Shown here piece after piece: positions 55,758 through 63,245 of a stretch of DNA of 64,000 nt (its first letter is position 1; every line of letters starts with the position of its first letter). Source of the DNA: Aquiflexum balticum DSM 16537 (GTDB taxonomy: Bacteria > Bacteroidota > Bacteroidia > Cytophagales > Cyclobacteriaceae). The notes under the pieces are model-generated. The model was not told the DNA's origin and made no database searches. It saw only the letters and a list, made by a program, of their open reading frames with translations. The stretch is taken from the NCBI RefSeq assembly GCF_900176595.1, contig NZ_LT838813.1:2932001-2996000 (forward strand). The letters are read 5' to 3'. Made by a program: the position numbers and the translations under genes.

Positions 55758-56246
55758 ATGGATAATATAAGCGAAGAATTTTCTTCTATTTACCTGGAAT
55801 ACAGCAGTAAGATAAAAAGTCTTTGTTTTGGGTATACTAATTCAATCGATGAGGCTGATGATCTTTCACAAGAAACATTTTTATCTGCATGGAAGCATTG
55901 GGATAAATTCAACGGACAATCTTCACGTACCACCTGGATTTATAGAATAGCGATAAATAAATGTCTCACTCACATCAAAAAAAATGAATCAAAAGCTATA
56001 GATATAAAAGAAATTGAAAAAGAATTAGCAATTAATGATGAGAAGAATGAGAATATTAATCTCTTGTATAAAGCGATTAATAAACTGGAAAATATTGATA
56101 GGTTAATAATCACCATGTTTCTTGATGAATTATCCTACAAGCAAATTGCAGAAGTTCTGGGAATCAGAGAAAATTCAGTAGCTGTAAGGATTCATCGTAT
56201 AAAACTAAAACTAACTGAAATATTTAATAATTATGAAAAAATTTGA
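55758..56246 (+). CDS. ECF-type RNA polymerase sigma factor
   Basis: The 162-residue sigma-70-family protein has only regions 2 and 4: region 2 with SIDEADDLSQETFLSAWKHW and TTWIYRIAINKCLTHIKK, and region 4 with MFLDELSYKQIAEVLGIREN and SVAVRIHRIKLKL. Its AT-rich codon use matches the following gene. Overlap of 14 bp with a membrane-protein gene suggests that gene encodes its regulator. Confidence 0.92.
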   Translation: MDNISEEFSSIYLEYSSKIKSLCFGYTNSIDEADDLSQETFLSAWKHWDKFNGQSSRTTWIYRIAINKCLTHIKKNESKAIDIKEIEKELAINDEKNENINLLYKAINKLENIDRLIITMFLDELSYKQIAEVLGIRENSVAVRIHRIKLKLTEIFNNYEKI

Positions 56247-56823
56247 TGATTTAAAAAGTATCTGGGCTGAAAATCAAATGAATGCGAGTGATTTGGCTCA
56301 TGCCTTTGGTAAAAAGAAAATTAATTCACTTGCGGTAATGAAGCAGCAGTATATAGTAAGTGCAATTGGGTTATTCGGGACTACGGTTTTTATTTTGTGG
56401 TTTGGATTTTTAAGTGGTAAAAATTTTAAGTTTGAAATTTCGTATACCGCTTTGGCAATTCTGGCAGTATGTTTGGCTATCAATATGTTAATTAATTTAT
56501 ATAATGTGTTATTAATCAGCAAACTTGATGACACACTTGCACCCCAAGAATATTTAAAACACTGGCTAAACTTCTACAAGAACCGGCTACGTTTTTTTAG
56601 ACTTTATGCACCTATCCTTTTAATCACCTTTTGCCTTTCCTTTGCACTTTACGTTCCCGAAATCCTAGGCTACTATCCAAACACTTATTATAAAATCGGT
56701 TTCATTCTTTTTATTATTCTAACCTTTTTTGCAAGTTATCTAATGGGTAAAAGCGCAACACGCGAAGAAAAGATAAAACTGAATGAACTCAACAATACAT
56801 TTCAGTTGCTTTCCAATGGTTAA
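56233..56823 (+). CDS. membrane protein overlapping the ECF sigma gene, possible anti-sigma factor
   Basis: These 196 residues have a ~35-residue cytoplasmic N-terminus (KKFDDLKSIWAENQMNASDLAHAFGKKKINSLAVM), two helices (about 40-60 and 73-95), a loop and two more helices (about 118-140 and 150-172). It has no zinc anti-sigma HxxxCxxC motif. The overlap with the sigma gene and the N-terminal soluble segment followed by membrane helices suggest an anti-sigma role, but this is inference. Confidence 0.7.
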   Translation: MKKFDDLKSIWAENQMNASDLAHAFGKKKINSLAVMKQQYIVSAIGLFGTTVFILWFGFLSGKNFKFEISYTALAILAVCLAINMLINLYNVLLISKLDDTLAPQEYLKHWLNFYKNRLRFFRLYAPILLITFCLSFALYVPEILGYYPNTYYKIGFILFIILTFFASYLMGKSATREEKIKLNELNNTFQLLSNG

Positions 56824-56929
56824 TTAATCTTTATTGTACATTATTTGAGCATTTGCCTATCTGTATTATTTTTCAAAATTCCCTTCTTCAATAAGCGGCA
56901 GACCGTCAACAAGGTTGAAACCGATCCAT

Positions 56930-57300
56930 CAGTGGATTTCATAGTGGAATTAAAATGTGGCCTCATATCATTCATTATTTTTAAATAATGCCCATGTTCT
57001 GTTTTGAGAGTCTTGAAAAAATAAGCCAATCAGAAAACCAAAATCCTTGAATTAACTCCATCTTGATGGCCAGAAGACAGGTTTATTTTCGTGTGATGAC
57101 AAAAGGATTTTATCAGATCAAATTCCTATGGTTCAGGTAAATAATTAAAAAATATCTTTAGATTTATACTACATCTTCCTTCTATAAAGCGGAAAGTATG
57201 CCGATTAAGAATGCTACCTGCAATTAAGGAAAGCAAAACGTTGAACTAAAACTTCGCTTGCTCAATCCAATATAGATGAATAGAAGAAGTTTTGGTTCGA
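56930..57300 (+). repeat. dispersed repeat, copy E (most complete)
   Basis: The 5' module (56930-57062: AAATAATGCCCATGTTCTG, TCTTGAAAAAATAAGCCAATC) is followed by the central module (57063-57195: ACAGGTTTAT, AAAAGGATTTTATCAGATC, TAAAAAATATCTTTAG) and the 3' module (57190-57300: AGCAAAACGTTGAACTAAAAC). The last forms a 13-bp hairpin, GAACTAAAACTTC with GAAGTTTTGGTTC. It fills most of the 56824-57338 gap. Confidence 0.75.
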
Positions 57301-57338
57301 GGATATGGGAGTTAGCCAACACTTAAAGAAACGACAAA

Positions 57339-57977
57339 GTGAGACAAGAGACATTTTTCCAATTTATAAAGAAGACCAATCTTCCTTTCTTTTTTACTTG
57401 GCCACTAAACATAGGATATCTGATTATGGTGGCAGTTTTAATTTATCAAGGAAGTAAAGGAAATATTGGCGTGGTAATAGTTGGTCCCATAATTTTAACC
57501 ATTGGATTTTTAGCAATGAAACTATTCATTTATGGGAATTCCTTTAAAACATATAATGCAGGTGGACAAGCAATTAAAGAATTGAAAGGTAAAAAAATAG
57601 AAGTCCTAGAAAACATAGGGATTTATATAAAAGGTTTTGATCTATTCGACCAAAAGAATTTCTTTCCGCCAAACATCCAAAAGACTATTTATGATTTTGA
57701 CAAAGCTGACTTGGTTTTGACAGAATATTCAATGGTTTTAATGGGAAAAAGTGGAAATTTTGGCGGAGAAGCATTTGCCTATCCTGTAGAGATTTTGATT
57801 GATAAATCATGGCTGACGAGCTTACCTAAAGCACAAATTAAGAATTGGGAAGAAGTGAACAATAGGATTAATATCCAAATAGAAGATTATAATTACAAAA
57901 AATCGATAAATATTGACTTTAAGGATAGAACCGAAGAAATAAAGCGTTGGCTACATTATAAGAGCAATAGCGGGTGA
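57339..57977 (+). CDS. two-helix membrane protein of unknown function
   Basis: The 212-residue protein (GTG start, MRQETFFQFIKKTNLPFFF) has two adjacent N-terminal helices (about 22-38 and 44-66) and a ~140-residue soluble domain (GKKIEVLENIGIYIKGFDL, YDFDKADLVLTEYSMVLMGKSG, FAYPVEILID) resembling PH-like membrane-associated domains. The family is not recognised. The gene follows the 3' hairpin of repeat copy E and is followed by a TTCGAAA-type attC-like segment. Confidence 0.7.
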   Translation: MRQETFFQFIKKTNLPFFFTWPLNIGYLIMVAVLIYQGSKGNIGVVIVGPIILTIGFLAMKLFIYGNSFKTYNAGGQAIKELKGKKIEVLENIGIYIKGFDLFDQKNFFPPNIQKTIYDFDKADLVLTEYSMVLMGKSGNFGGEAFAYPVEILIDKSWLTSLPKAQIKNWEEVNNRINIQIEDYNYKKSINIDFKDRTEEIKRWLHYKSNSG

Positions 57978-57980
57978 ATT

Positions 57981-58076
57981 GGTAAATTGAAGTTCTGTGC
58001 ATTTAATAAACATTTGTGGTGGAGGACAGGTAATCGCTTCGAAATCCGCTACAGCTCTTATACTAGACCGTTACAG
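57981..58076 (+). other. attC-like right half (no R'' box found)
   Basis: GGTAAATTGAAG, TGTGC and CGCTTCGAAATCCGC are shared with attC-like site 2 and with 60252-60349, and the segment ends at the core GTTACAG (58070-58076). The core's extension GTTACAGGGA is the exact reverse complement of TCCCTGTAAC at 58401-58410, defining a cassette of about 340 bp. Confidence 0.5.
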
Positions 58077-58152
58077 GGAAGTTGAAGAAGAACCAAGTAG
58101 AATAGAAATCAGTTTTTTGATCTAATTTCATATATTTATTAAAATTAAGGCT

Positions 58153-58398
58153 ATGACACATGCAGAACGCCATATCATTGAAACTTATTCTGAGCTTTTT
58201 GAAAGCTTGAGTTCAGTAAGCAAATTAGAGCTGCTTGAACGGCTTGCGAAATCAATAAGAAAAGGGAGAAAGTCTAAAGAAAAGGATTTTTTCAGTTCTT
58301 TCGGAGGTTTTGTTTCAGAAAAGCCAGCCGAAGAAATCACAAAAGACTTCAGGTACTTAGAAAACCTGAAATTGGAAAACTGGTCGGAAAGAAAATAA
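58153..58398 (+). CDS. cassette gene: small antitoxin-like protein
   Basis: The 81-residue protein begins MTHAERHIIETYSELFESLSSVSKLELLERL and ends SSFGGFVSEKPAEEITKDFRYLENLK. The last part resembles the toxin-binding tail (ADEIIEDIR-type) of PIN- or RelE-partner antitoxins. No toxin gene follows, so it is an orphan if the call is right. It is the only gene of a short integron-type cassette bounded by GTTACAGGGA and TCCCTGTAAC. Stand-alone antitoxins in cassettes can neutralise chromosomal toxins, but that is speculation here. Confidence 0.6.
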   Translation: MTHAERHIIETYSELFESLSSVSKLELLERLAKSIRKGRKSKEKDFFSSFGGFVSEKPAEEITKDFRYLENLKLENWSERK

Positions 58399-58403
58399 CC
58401 TCC

Positions 58404-58533
58404 CTGTAACAGCACCTAAAAACATAGGGCGCCCGGTGCCAAGGGAAAGGGTTATTTCCCGAACTTATATTACTTTGGTGTAAAGGAAATCGCTTCGAAA
58501 TGAGCCACTTTTCTTAGTTGCCGACCGTCAGCT
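58404..58533 (+). other. integron attC-like site 4
   Basis: It runs from CTGTAAC to GTCAGCT over 130 bp. AGCACCTAAAAAC near the left box pairs largely with TTTTCTTAGTTGC near the right box. The interior holds GGCGCC and CGCTTCGAAATGAGCCAC, the latter shared with the other sites. The right core is off consensus (GTC for GTT). Confidence 0.5.
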
Positions 58534-58577
58534 GTACCAGTAATGATTTGCTCAGCACCCTAAAATGGATCGTAAAT

Positions 58578-59480
58578 ATGGATAAGAAAAGAAGAAATTT
58601 ATTAGGTAGCCTAGCACTCGTACCAATTGCAATAAGTTCTCACAGCCTCTTCGCAAGCCCATTCATTAAAACCTTAGTCCCGTCCAGGTTACAATATAGC
58701 GTCAATGCTTTTTCTTTCAATTCCTTGCTTAGAAGTGGTGAGATGACATTTTTTGATATGATGGAGTTTGCCTCTGCGCTTGGTTTAAATGCAGTTGACC
58801 TAACAGGCTATTATTTTTCTGATTATCCAAAAGTACCAGATGATAAAACATTGTTTCAATTAAAGAAGAAAGCATTACAACTAGGATTAAATATTTCATG
58901 GACAGGGGTAAGGAATAACTTTGTAAATCCAGATAAAACTTCAAGAGAATCGGATATCGAAGTGATAAAAAATTGGTTGCAAGTATCATCAAAACTTGGG
59001 GCTTCCATTATGCGGATTTTTCCAGGAAATGGAAAACACGAAGGATATTCCAGAGAAGAGGTTAAAAGATGGATGGTGTCGGACTTTCAAGAGTGTGCAG
59101 GATATGCAGAAGAAACAGGTGTTATGGTTGGCATGCAACACCATAATGATTTTTTATATGAAGCTGATGAGGTTATCGATATTTTAAAAAGAGTGGACTC
59201 GGATTGGTTTGGATTAATTTTGGATATTGGCAGTTTAAGAAGGGGAGATCCGTATAAAGAAATCCAAAAATTGGCCCCTTACGCAAACTACTGGTTTATT
59301 AAAGAACAGGTTTATGTGGATGGAATTGCGGAACCTGTGAATATGAAAAAGATTTCCAAAATATTAAAAGACGTAAACTATTCCGGTTACATTTCTTTCG
59401 AAAGCTTGACCGATGGCGACCCAAAACAAATTGTAACTTCTATGTTTAATGATTTTAGAACCGAGTATGAAAAACTCTAA
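58578..59480 (+). CDS. exported sugar phosphate isomerase/epimerase-family TIM barrel
   Basis: The ATG at 58578 gives MDKKRRNLLGSLALVPIAIS, a twin-arginine-like signal; upstream in-frame residues overlap attC-like site 4 and are not used. The mature 270 residues match AP-endonuclease-2/xylose-isomerase-like barrels: FFDMMEFASALGLNAVDLTGYYFSD, LGASIMRIFPGN, GVMVGMQHHNDFLYEADE (metal ligands), FGLILDIGSLRRGDPY and GYISFESLTDGD. Members isomerise sugars or hydroxypyruvate. The substrate is unknown. Confidence 0.85.
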   Translation: MDKKRRNLLGSLALVPIAISSHSLFASPFIKTLVPSRLQYSVNAFSFNSLLRSGEMTFFDMMEFASALGLNAVDLTGYYFSDYPKVPDDKTLFQLKKKALQLGLNISWTGVRNNFVNPDKTSRESDIEVIKNWLQVSSKLGASIMRIFPGNGKHEGYSREEVKRWMVSDFQECAGYAEETGVMVGMQHHNDFLYEADEVIDILKRVDSDWFGLILDIGSLRRGDPYKEIQKLAPYANYWFIKEQVYVDGIAEPVNMKKISKILKDVNYSGYISFESLTDGDPKQIVTSMFNDFRTEYEKL

Positions 59481-59559
59481 AATGAAGATAATCAATTATG
59501 TATGTACGCAATTATGCCAGAAGATTGGACATCTATGTTAATTCTCGTCTGAGGAATGA

Positions 59560-59605
59560 AATGCCCGATACATCGGTCTTCCGACTTCGGTCTTCCTTCC
59601 CGATT
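59560..59605. repeat. GGTCTTCCGACTTC microrepeat
   Basis: CGGTCTTCCGACTTCGGTCTTCCTTCC is the complement of the GAAGACCGAAGACGGAAG microrepeat at 47317-47340. A 62-codon frame across it (59498-59686) is judged noncoding. Confidence 0.45.
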
Positions 59606-59707
59606 GAAGAAGAATATAGGGTTACTGGCAAAGAGGCGTATATCCATATAATCAATCCTATACCACAAATGGAAATATTATTTTAAATCATGGGATTTGA
59701 GAAATAA

Positions 59708-59760
59708 CACTAACAATAAATAAACGGCATTAAATCGGGCGTTTATTCAATACGTTAGCG
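59708..59760 (+). other. integron attC-like site 5 (short)
   Basis: CACTAAC and GTTAGCG flank a perfect 8-bp stem, AATAAACG with CGTTTATT, around a 13-base loop. The 53-bp length is at the short end for attC. The next gene starts 46 bp after the core. Confidence 0.5.
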
Positions 59761-59805
59761 GGCATTGTAAATGACGACACTACACGTAAACTGAATATAC
59801 AAGAA

Positions 59806-60096
59806 ATGGAGACGAAAAAGATTTTGAAAACCTGTAAAAAGGGACATAAATTCTATAAGAGTTCTGACTGTCCGACTTGTCCAGTTTGTGAAGAAGAACG
59901 TAAGCCGAAAGACAATTTTCTATCATTGTTAGTAGCACCTGCAAGACGAGCTTTGGAAAATAATGGTATAACAACAGTAGAACAACTTTCAGAATACACA
60001 GAAAAGCAAGTTCTAAGTTTTCACGGAATTGGAAAAAGTAGTATTCCTATTCTGCAAAAAATATTATCCAACAACAATTTGACTTTTAAAAAGTGA
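59806..60096 (+). CDS. zinc ribbon plus RNA-polymerase alpha-CTD-like (HhH) protein
   Basis: The 96 residues have an N-terminal zinc ribbon (KTCKKGHKFYKSSDCPTCPVCEEER, with Cys pairs at about residues 9-28) and a C-terminal helix-hairpin-helix domain (APARRALENNGITTVEQLSEYTEKQVLSFHGIGKSSIPILQKIL) very like the DNA-binding alpha-CTD of RNA polymerase. Such small proteins occur in Bacteroidota, often in variable regions. It may bind DNA. It follows attC-like site 5. Confidence 0.8.
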   Translation: METKKILKTCKKGHKFYKSSDCPTCPVCEEERKPKDNFLSLLVAPARRALENNGITTVEQLSEYTEKQVLSFHGIGKSSIPILQKILSNNNLTFKK

Positions 60097-60251
60097 GAAT
60101 TACAAGTTAAGACAATGAAGGACCACCTTGAAAAACTAAAAGAACAAGGGATTAATTCACTAAATGATTAACTAAACCGTGAACAAAAACGCATTGACAG
60201 AAGGAGAACAGCGACTCGCAGGGAGAAGTTTGGCAATAAAGCTGGGAAAGT

Positions 60252-60349
60252 GGTAAATTCAAGCTTTGTGCTTTTTGGTAAGTTTGATGCAAGCCGACAG
60301 GGAAACACTTCGAAAGCTGCCACAAGTCATTTAAGCAAAACATTGTATG
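60252..60349 (+). repeat. TTCGAAA-type attC-related segment
   Basis: GGTAAATTCAAGCTTTGTGC, GACAGGGAAACACTTCGAAAG, CTGCCACA and a CATTGTATGC end align with 57981-58076. No convincing R'' box is present. Confidence 0.45.
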
Positions 60350-60369
60350 CACCATTTAAAACACTATTT

Positions 60370-61956
60370 ATGAAAAACTTATATTCCTTTTTCCTTTACA
60401 TTTCTTTTGCAACAATCCTTTTATCCTGTAATTCAAAACCATCTCCCGATAAAAATGCAGTTCTTTCTTCGCACTCTTATTCATCTTCATACAAAGCACC
60501 GGCTTTTATTCATGACGATCGAGTAGAAAAGATTAAAAAAATTGCTCCAGAATTACAGAAAATGATAGATGAGCATGCCAAGACCAAAAATATACCAGGC
60601 ATTGCTTACGGTATTATTGTAGATAACGAGTTAGTGGTTTCTGGCGCGACAGGATACATAAATCTTGAGAACAAAACACCTGCTACCCCATTATCAGCTT
60701 TTCGCATAGCATCCATGACCAAAAGCTTTACAGCTATGGCAATTTTGAAACTTAGGGATGAAGGAAAACTAAATTTGAGTGATCCAGTCAGTACGTATAT
60801 TCCTGAAGTAGCTACGCTGGAATATCTTACTGAAGATGCACCGACTATTGATATTGAAAACCTCTTAACAATGACGGCTGGATTTCCGGAAGACAATCCT
60901 TGGGGTGATCGTCAATTAGATGAATCTGACCAAATGTTGATGGACCTTATGGAGGAAGGAGTATCCTTTTCTAATCCCTCTTCTTATGCTTTTGAGTACA
61001 GTAATACCGGATATGCCTTATTAGGTGCTATTGTTTCACGCGTTTCAGGTGTTCCATATCAAGAATATATTACCACCAATATCTTGGAGCCTTTAGGCAT
61101 GAGACAGACGTATTGGGAATACGATAGTGTTCCCAAGGAGCAATTGGTAATGGGTTACCGTTGGGAAGAAGAGCAATGGAAATCAGAACCAATGCTTCAT
61201 GATGGCGCTTTTGGTGCAATGGGGGGATTGATCACTACCATAGAAGATTTTAGCAAATATGTTAGTTTTCACCTTTCCGCATGGCCTGCAAGAAATGGTG
61301 AGGATACTGGACCAGTTAAAAGGAGTTCGCTTCGTGAAATGCAGACACCACAGTTTGCGGCATTAAATGTGAATGCTACCGACTTTAGTAATGAACCTTG
61401 CCCTTTAATTTCCGGGTATGGCTTTGGATTGGGTATCACAACTTATTGTAATGACTTAAAACAGGTGGGCCATGGGGGCGCACTTCCCGGATTCGGAAGC
61501 CACTATTCTTTTTTTCCTGAATATGGAGTTGGCATTATGGCTTTCTGCAATCTTACTTATACAGAAGCATATCCCAGGAAAAAGATTGGAGAATTGCTTT
61601 TTGAAACCATTGGCTTACAACCCAGAAAACTACCGGTTTCAGATATTTTAATGAAAAGGCAAAATCAAATTGTGGATTGGATTCAAAATTGGAACCCTGA
61701 ATTGGAAGCCACTATTTTGGCTGAAAATTTTTATTTGGATCAATCACGGGAAATTCGTTTTGCTGAAATACAAGAAGTGTTGAATAAAGCCGGAGCCCTT
61801 CACACTACCCATGCGATGGAACCAAATAATCAGCTCAGAGGAAGTTTTAGCATAGAGGCTGAGAACGGTCTGATTAATATCTTCTTCACGCTTACACCAG
61901 AGAAACAACCAAAAGTCCAACAATTAGACATCTCGTTTAAACCAACTGAAAAATAG
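60370..61956 (+). CDS. beta-lactamase/DD-peptidase-family serine hydrolase lipoprotein
   Basis: The ATG at 60370 starts a lipobox signal (ISFATILLSC, Cys20); residues encoded upstream to 60250 overlap the repeat and are rejected. Class C-like motifs follow: SMTKSF with Ser115 and Lys118 (SxxK), YSNTGYALLG (YxN) and HGGALPGFG (KTG-box equivalent). At 528 residues it carries a C-terminal extension of about 130 residues. Likely an esterase, D-aminopeptidase or peptidase on the cell surface rather than a resistance beta-lactamase. Confidence 0.9.
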   Translation: MKNLYSFFLYISFATILLSCNSKPSPDKNAVLSSHSYSSSYKAPAFIHDDRVEKIKKIAPELQKMIDEHAKTKNIPGIAYGIIVDNELVVSGATGYINLENKTPATPLSAFRIASMTKSFTAMAILKLRDEGKLNLSDPVSTYIPEVATLEYLTEDAPTIDIENLLTMTAGFPEDNPWGDRQLDESDQMLMDLMEEGVSFSNPSSYAFEYSNTGYALLGAIVSRVSGVPYQEYITTNILEPLGMRQTYWEYDSVPKEQLVMGYRWEEEQWKSEPMLHDGAFGAMGGLITTIEDFSKYVSFHLSAWPARNGEDTGPVKRSSLREMQTPQFAALNVNATDFSNEPCPLISGYGFGLGITTYCNDLKQVGHGGALPGFGSHYSFFPEYGVGIMAFCNLTYTEAYPRKKIGELLFETIGLQPRKLPVSDILMKRQNQIVDWIQNWNPELEATILAENFYLDQSREIRFAEIQEVLNKAGALHTTHAMEPNNQLRGSFSIEAENGLINIFFTLTPEKQPKVQQLDISFKPTEK

Positions 61957-62111
61957 CAGTATGTCCGGATTAGTACATGTGCATAACAACGGATATAAAA
62001 AAATAGCGGTATAGTGCTTAAATGAAAAATAATCAATAAAATAACGTCAATTATAATCCGAAAATATAGTATCTAAAGAGAATTTTGACAACAAATATGG
62101 GATCATTCAAA

Positions 62112-62891
62112 ATGAAAATTGAAAGAAAACATAGTAAAAGAGATCATCTCTTTTATTCGGCACTTACCATACTGATAAGTGCAATTGGATTTGCCGGATT
62201 CTCTTTCACTTATTTCGGGCCTATTATTCGAGCTTCATATCCTTCATCGGGAATGGTCTTGCATCTGCATGGTTGGTCTTTTTTCCTTTGGTACCTATTG
62301 TTCCCCATTCAAGCAATATTTATTGCGAGGAGAAAGAGGGTCTTCCACATGATATTGGGGAGATTCAGTGTCATTTTAGTTTTGTTGATGACCCTGACGG
62401 GCATTTTGGTACTCACCGTACGCGTAGAAGAAGCAATGCGCAACGGGGGACCACAAATCTGGTTGCTATATGGACCTTTGGTACTCTCTAATCTGGTATT
62501 GTTCGTTACCTTCTATTTCGCTGGAATGTACATGGCCATTAAGAACCGCCTGCAATCCCATAAGAGATTGATTATTGTTGCAAGTTCAATTGGACTGGGA
62601 GCCGGTTTCTTTCGCTTAATCTTTCACCTGAGTGGATTCCACCCCATGTCATTGCCTGTCGGAGTTCTGGGTTGCAGTCTATTCATCATAATTGGAATTA
62701 TTTATGACAAAATTACACATAGATATGTTCATCCTGCGTACTGGGCAGGACTCATTGTTATGCTTATCGTGGAAGTATCCTTGCTTCCGCAAGTGAATGG
62801 AGAGATGGTGGCCTGGATAAATGAGGGACTCGCAGCCATTGGGGAATATCTTGGAGACTTTTATCCTACTGAACCAACCGGTGAGATTTAG
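62112..62891 (+). CDS. seven-helix membrane protein with conserved histidines
   Basis: Starts at 62085 (TTG), 62097 or 62112 (ATG) are possible; I list the last because KIERKHSKRDHLF leads directly into helix 1. About seven helices contain LHLHGWSFFLWYLLFPIQAIFIARRKRVFHMILGRF-type sequence (residues ~50-85) and SHKRLIIVASS. Spaced histidines in helices 2-3 recall haem-binding or DUF2306-like proteins, but I cannot name the family. Confidence 0.7.
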   Translation: MKIERKHSKRDHLFYSALTILISAIGFAGFSFTYFGPIIRASYPSSGMVLHLHGWSFFLWYLLFPIQAIFIARRKRVFHMILGRFSVILVLLMTLTGILVLTVRVEEAMRNGGPQIWLLYGPLVLSNLVLFVTFYFAGMYMAIKNRLQSHKRLIIVASSIGLGAGFFRLIFHLSGFHPMSLPVGVLGCSLFIIIGIIYDKITHRYVHPAYWAGLIVMLIVEVSLLPQVNGEMVAWINEGLAAIGEYLGDFYPTEPTGEI

Positions 62892-63245
62892 TGCCGTTGC
62901 GCAGGTTGAGTAAACTGTACTTATATTAGGATAAGATCCTTCAGAAAAACAGTAATCAAAAATAGCGTAATTGAAAAAATGCTCACAGAATGAAAACGAC
63001 CGCCAAAAGCACCAAAGAAAACATGGGGCGGATAGTGGTTTCCGCAAGGTTGGTTCTCCGTATCAACTTTGGTTTCGGCGGCATGAAAACACTCCGAAAA
63101 GCACCACGTTTTTTAGCTGCGGTACTTCAACCACAGACAAGGGTCCACAGACCATATACGGGCTTAATCGGTGTACAGATAGCGGTCAGGCTAGAACGAC
63201 AACACCGGTAAATTTACAAGTAAAAAAAAGCATACATCATTAACT
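62892..63245. other. gene-free stretch with repeat-related sequence
   Basis: Around 63130-63180 it carries ACCACAGACAAGGGTCCACAG...ACCATATACGGG, related to the middle of repeat copy F (55438-55480), and near 63085-63125 a GAAAACACTCCGAAAAGCACCACG stretch like the TTCGAAA segments. Two overlapping frames of 73 and 90 codons lie here but show no protein-like composition. Confidence 0.4.

Noticed and set aside
56841-57029. Minus-strand 62-codon frame with FFKTLKTEHGHYLK
   Set aside because: It lies within the 5' module of repeat copy E; equivalent frames in copies D and F are broken by stops, so the similarity reflects repeat DNA, not a protein.
56910-57245. Repeat copy E as one very long attC site (GTCAAC to GTTGAAC)
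   Set aside because: GTTGAAC fits the core consensus, but the ~330-bp span is far beyond attC length and the interior lacks matched arms.
58030-58060. GCTTCGAAATCCGC as a tRNA T-arm
   Set aside because: No acceptor or anticodon stem can be built around it, and the motif recurs in attC-like segments.
59498-59686. 62-codon open frame on the plus strand
   Set aside because: Its middle is the GGTCTTCCGACTTC microrepeat and the rest has no protein-like pattern.
60250-60369. N-terminal extension of the serine hydrolase
   Set aside because: The extra 40 codons lie in the TTCGAAA-type repeat, and the lipoprotein signal begins at the ATG at 60370.
62971-63243. Two overlapping frames of 73 and 90 codons
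   Set aside because: Composition is basic and random-looking, and the DNA matches repeat segments elsewhere in the window.
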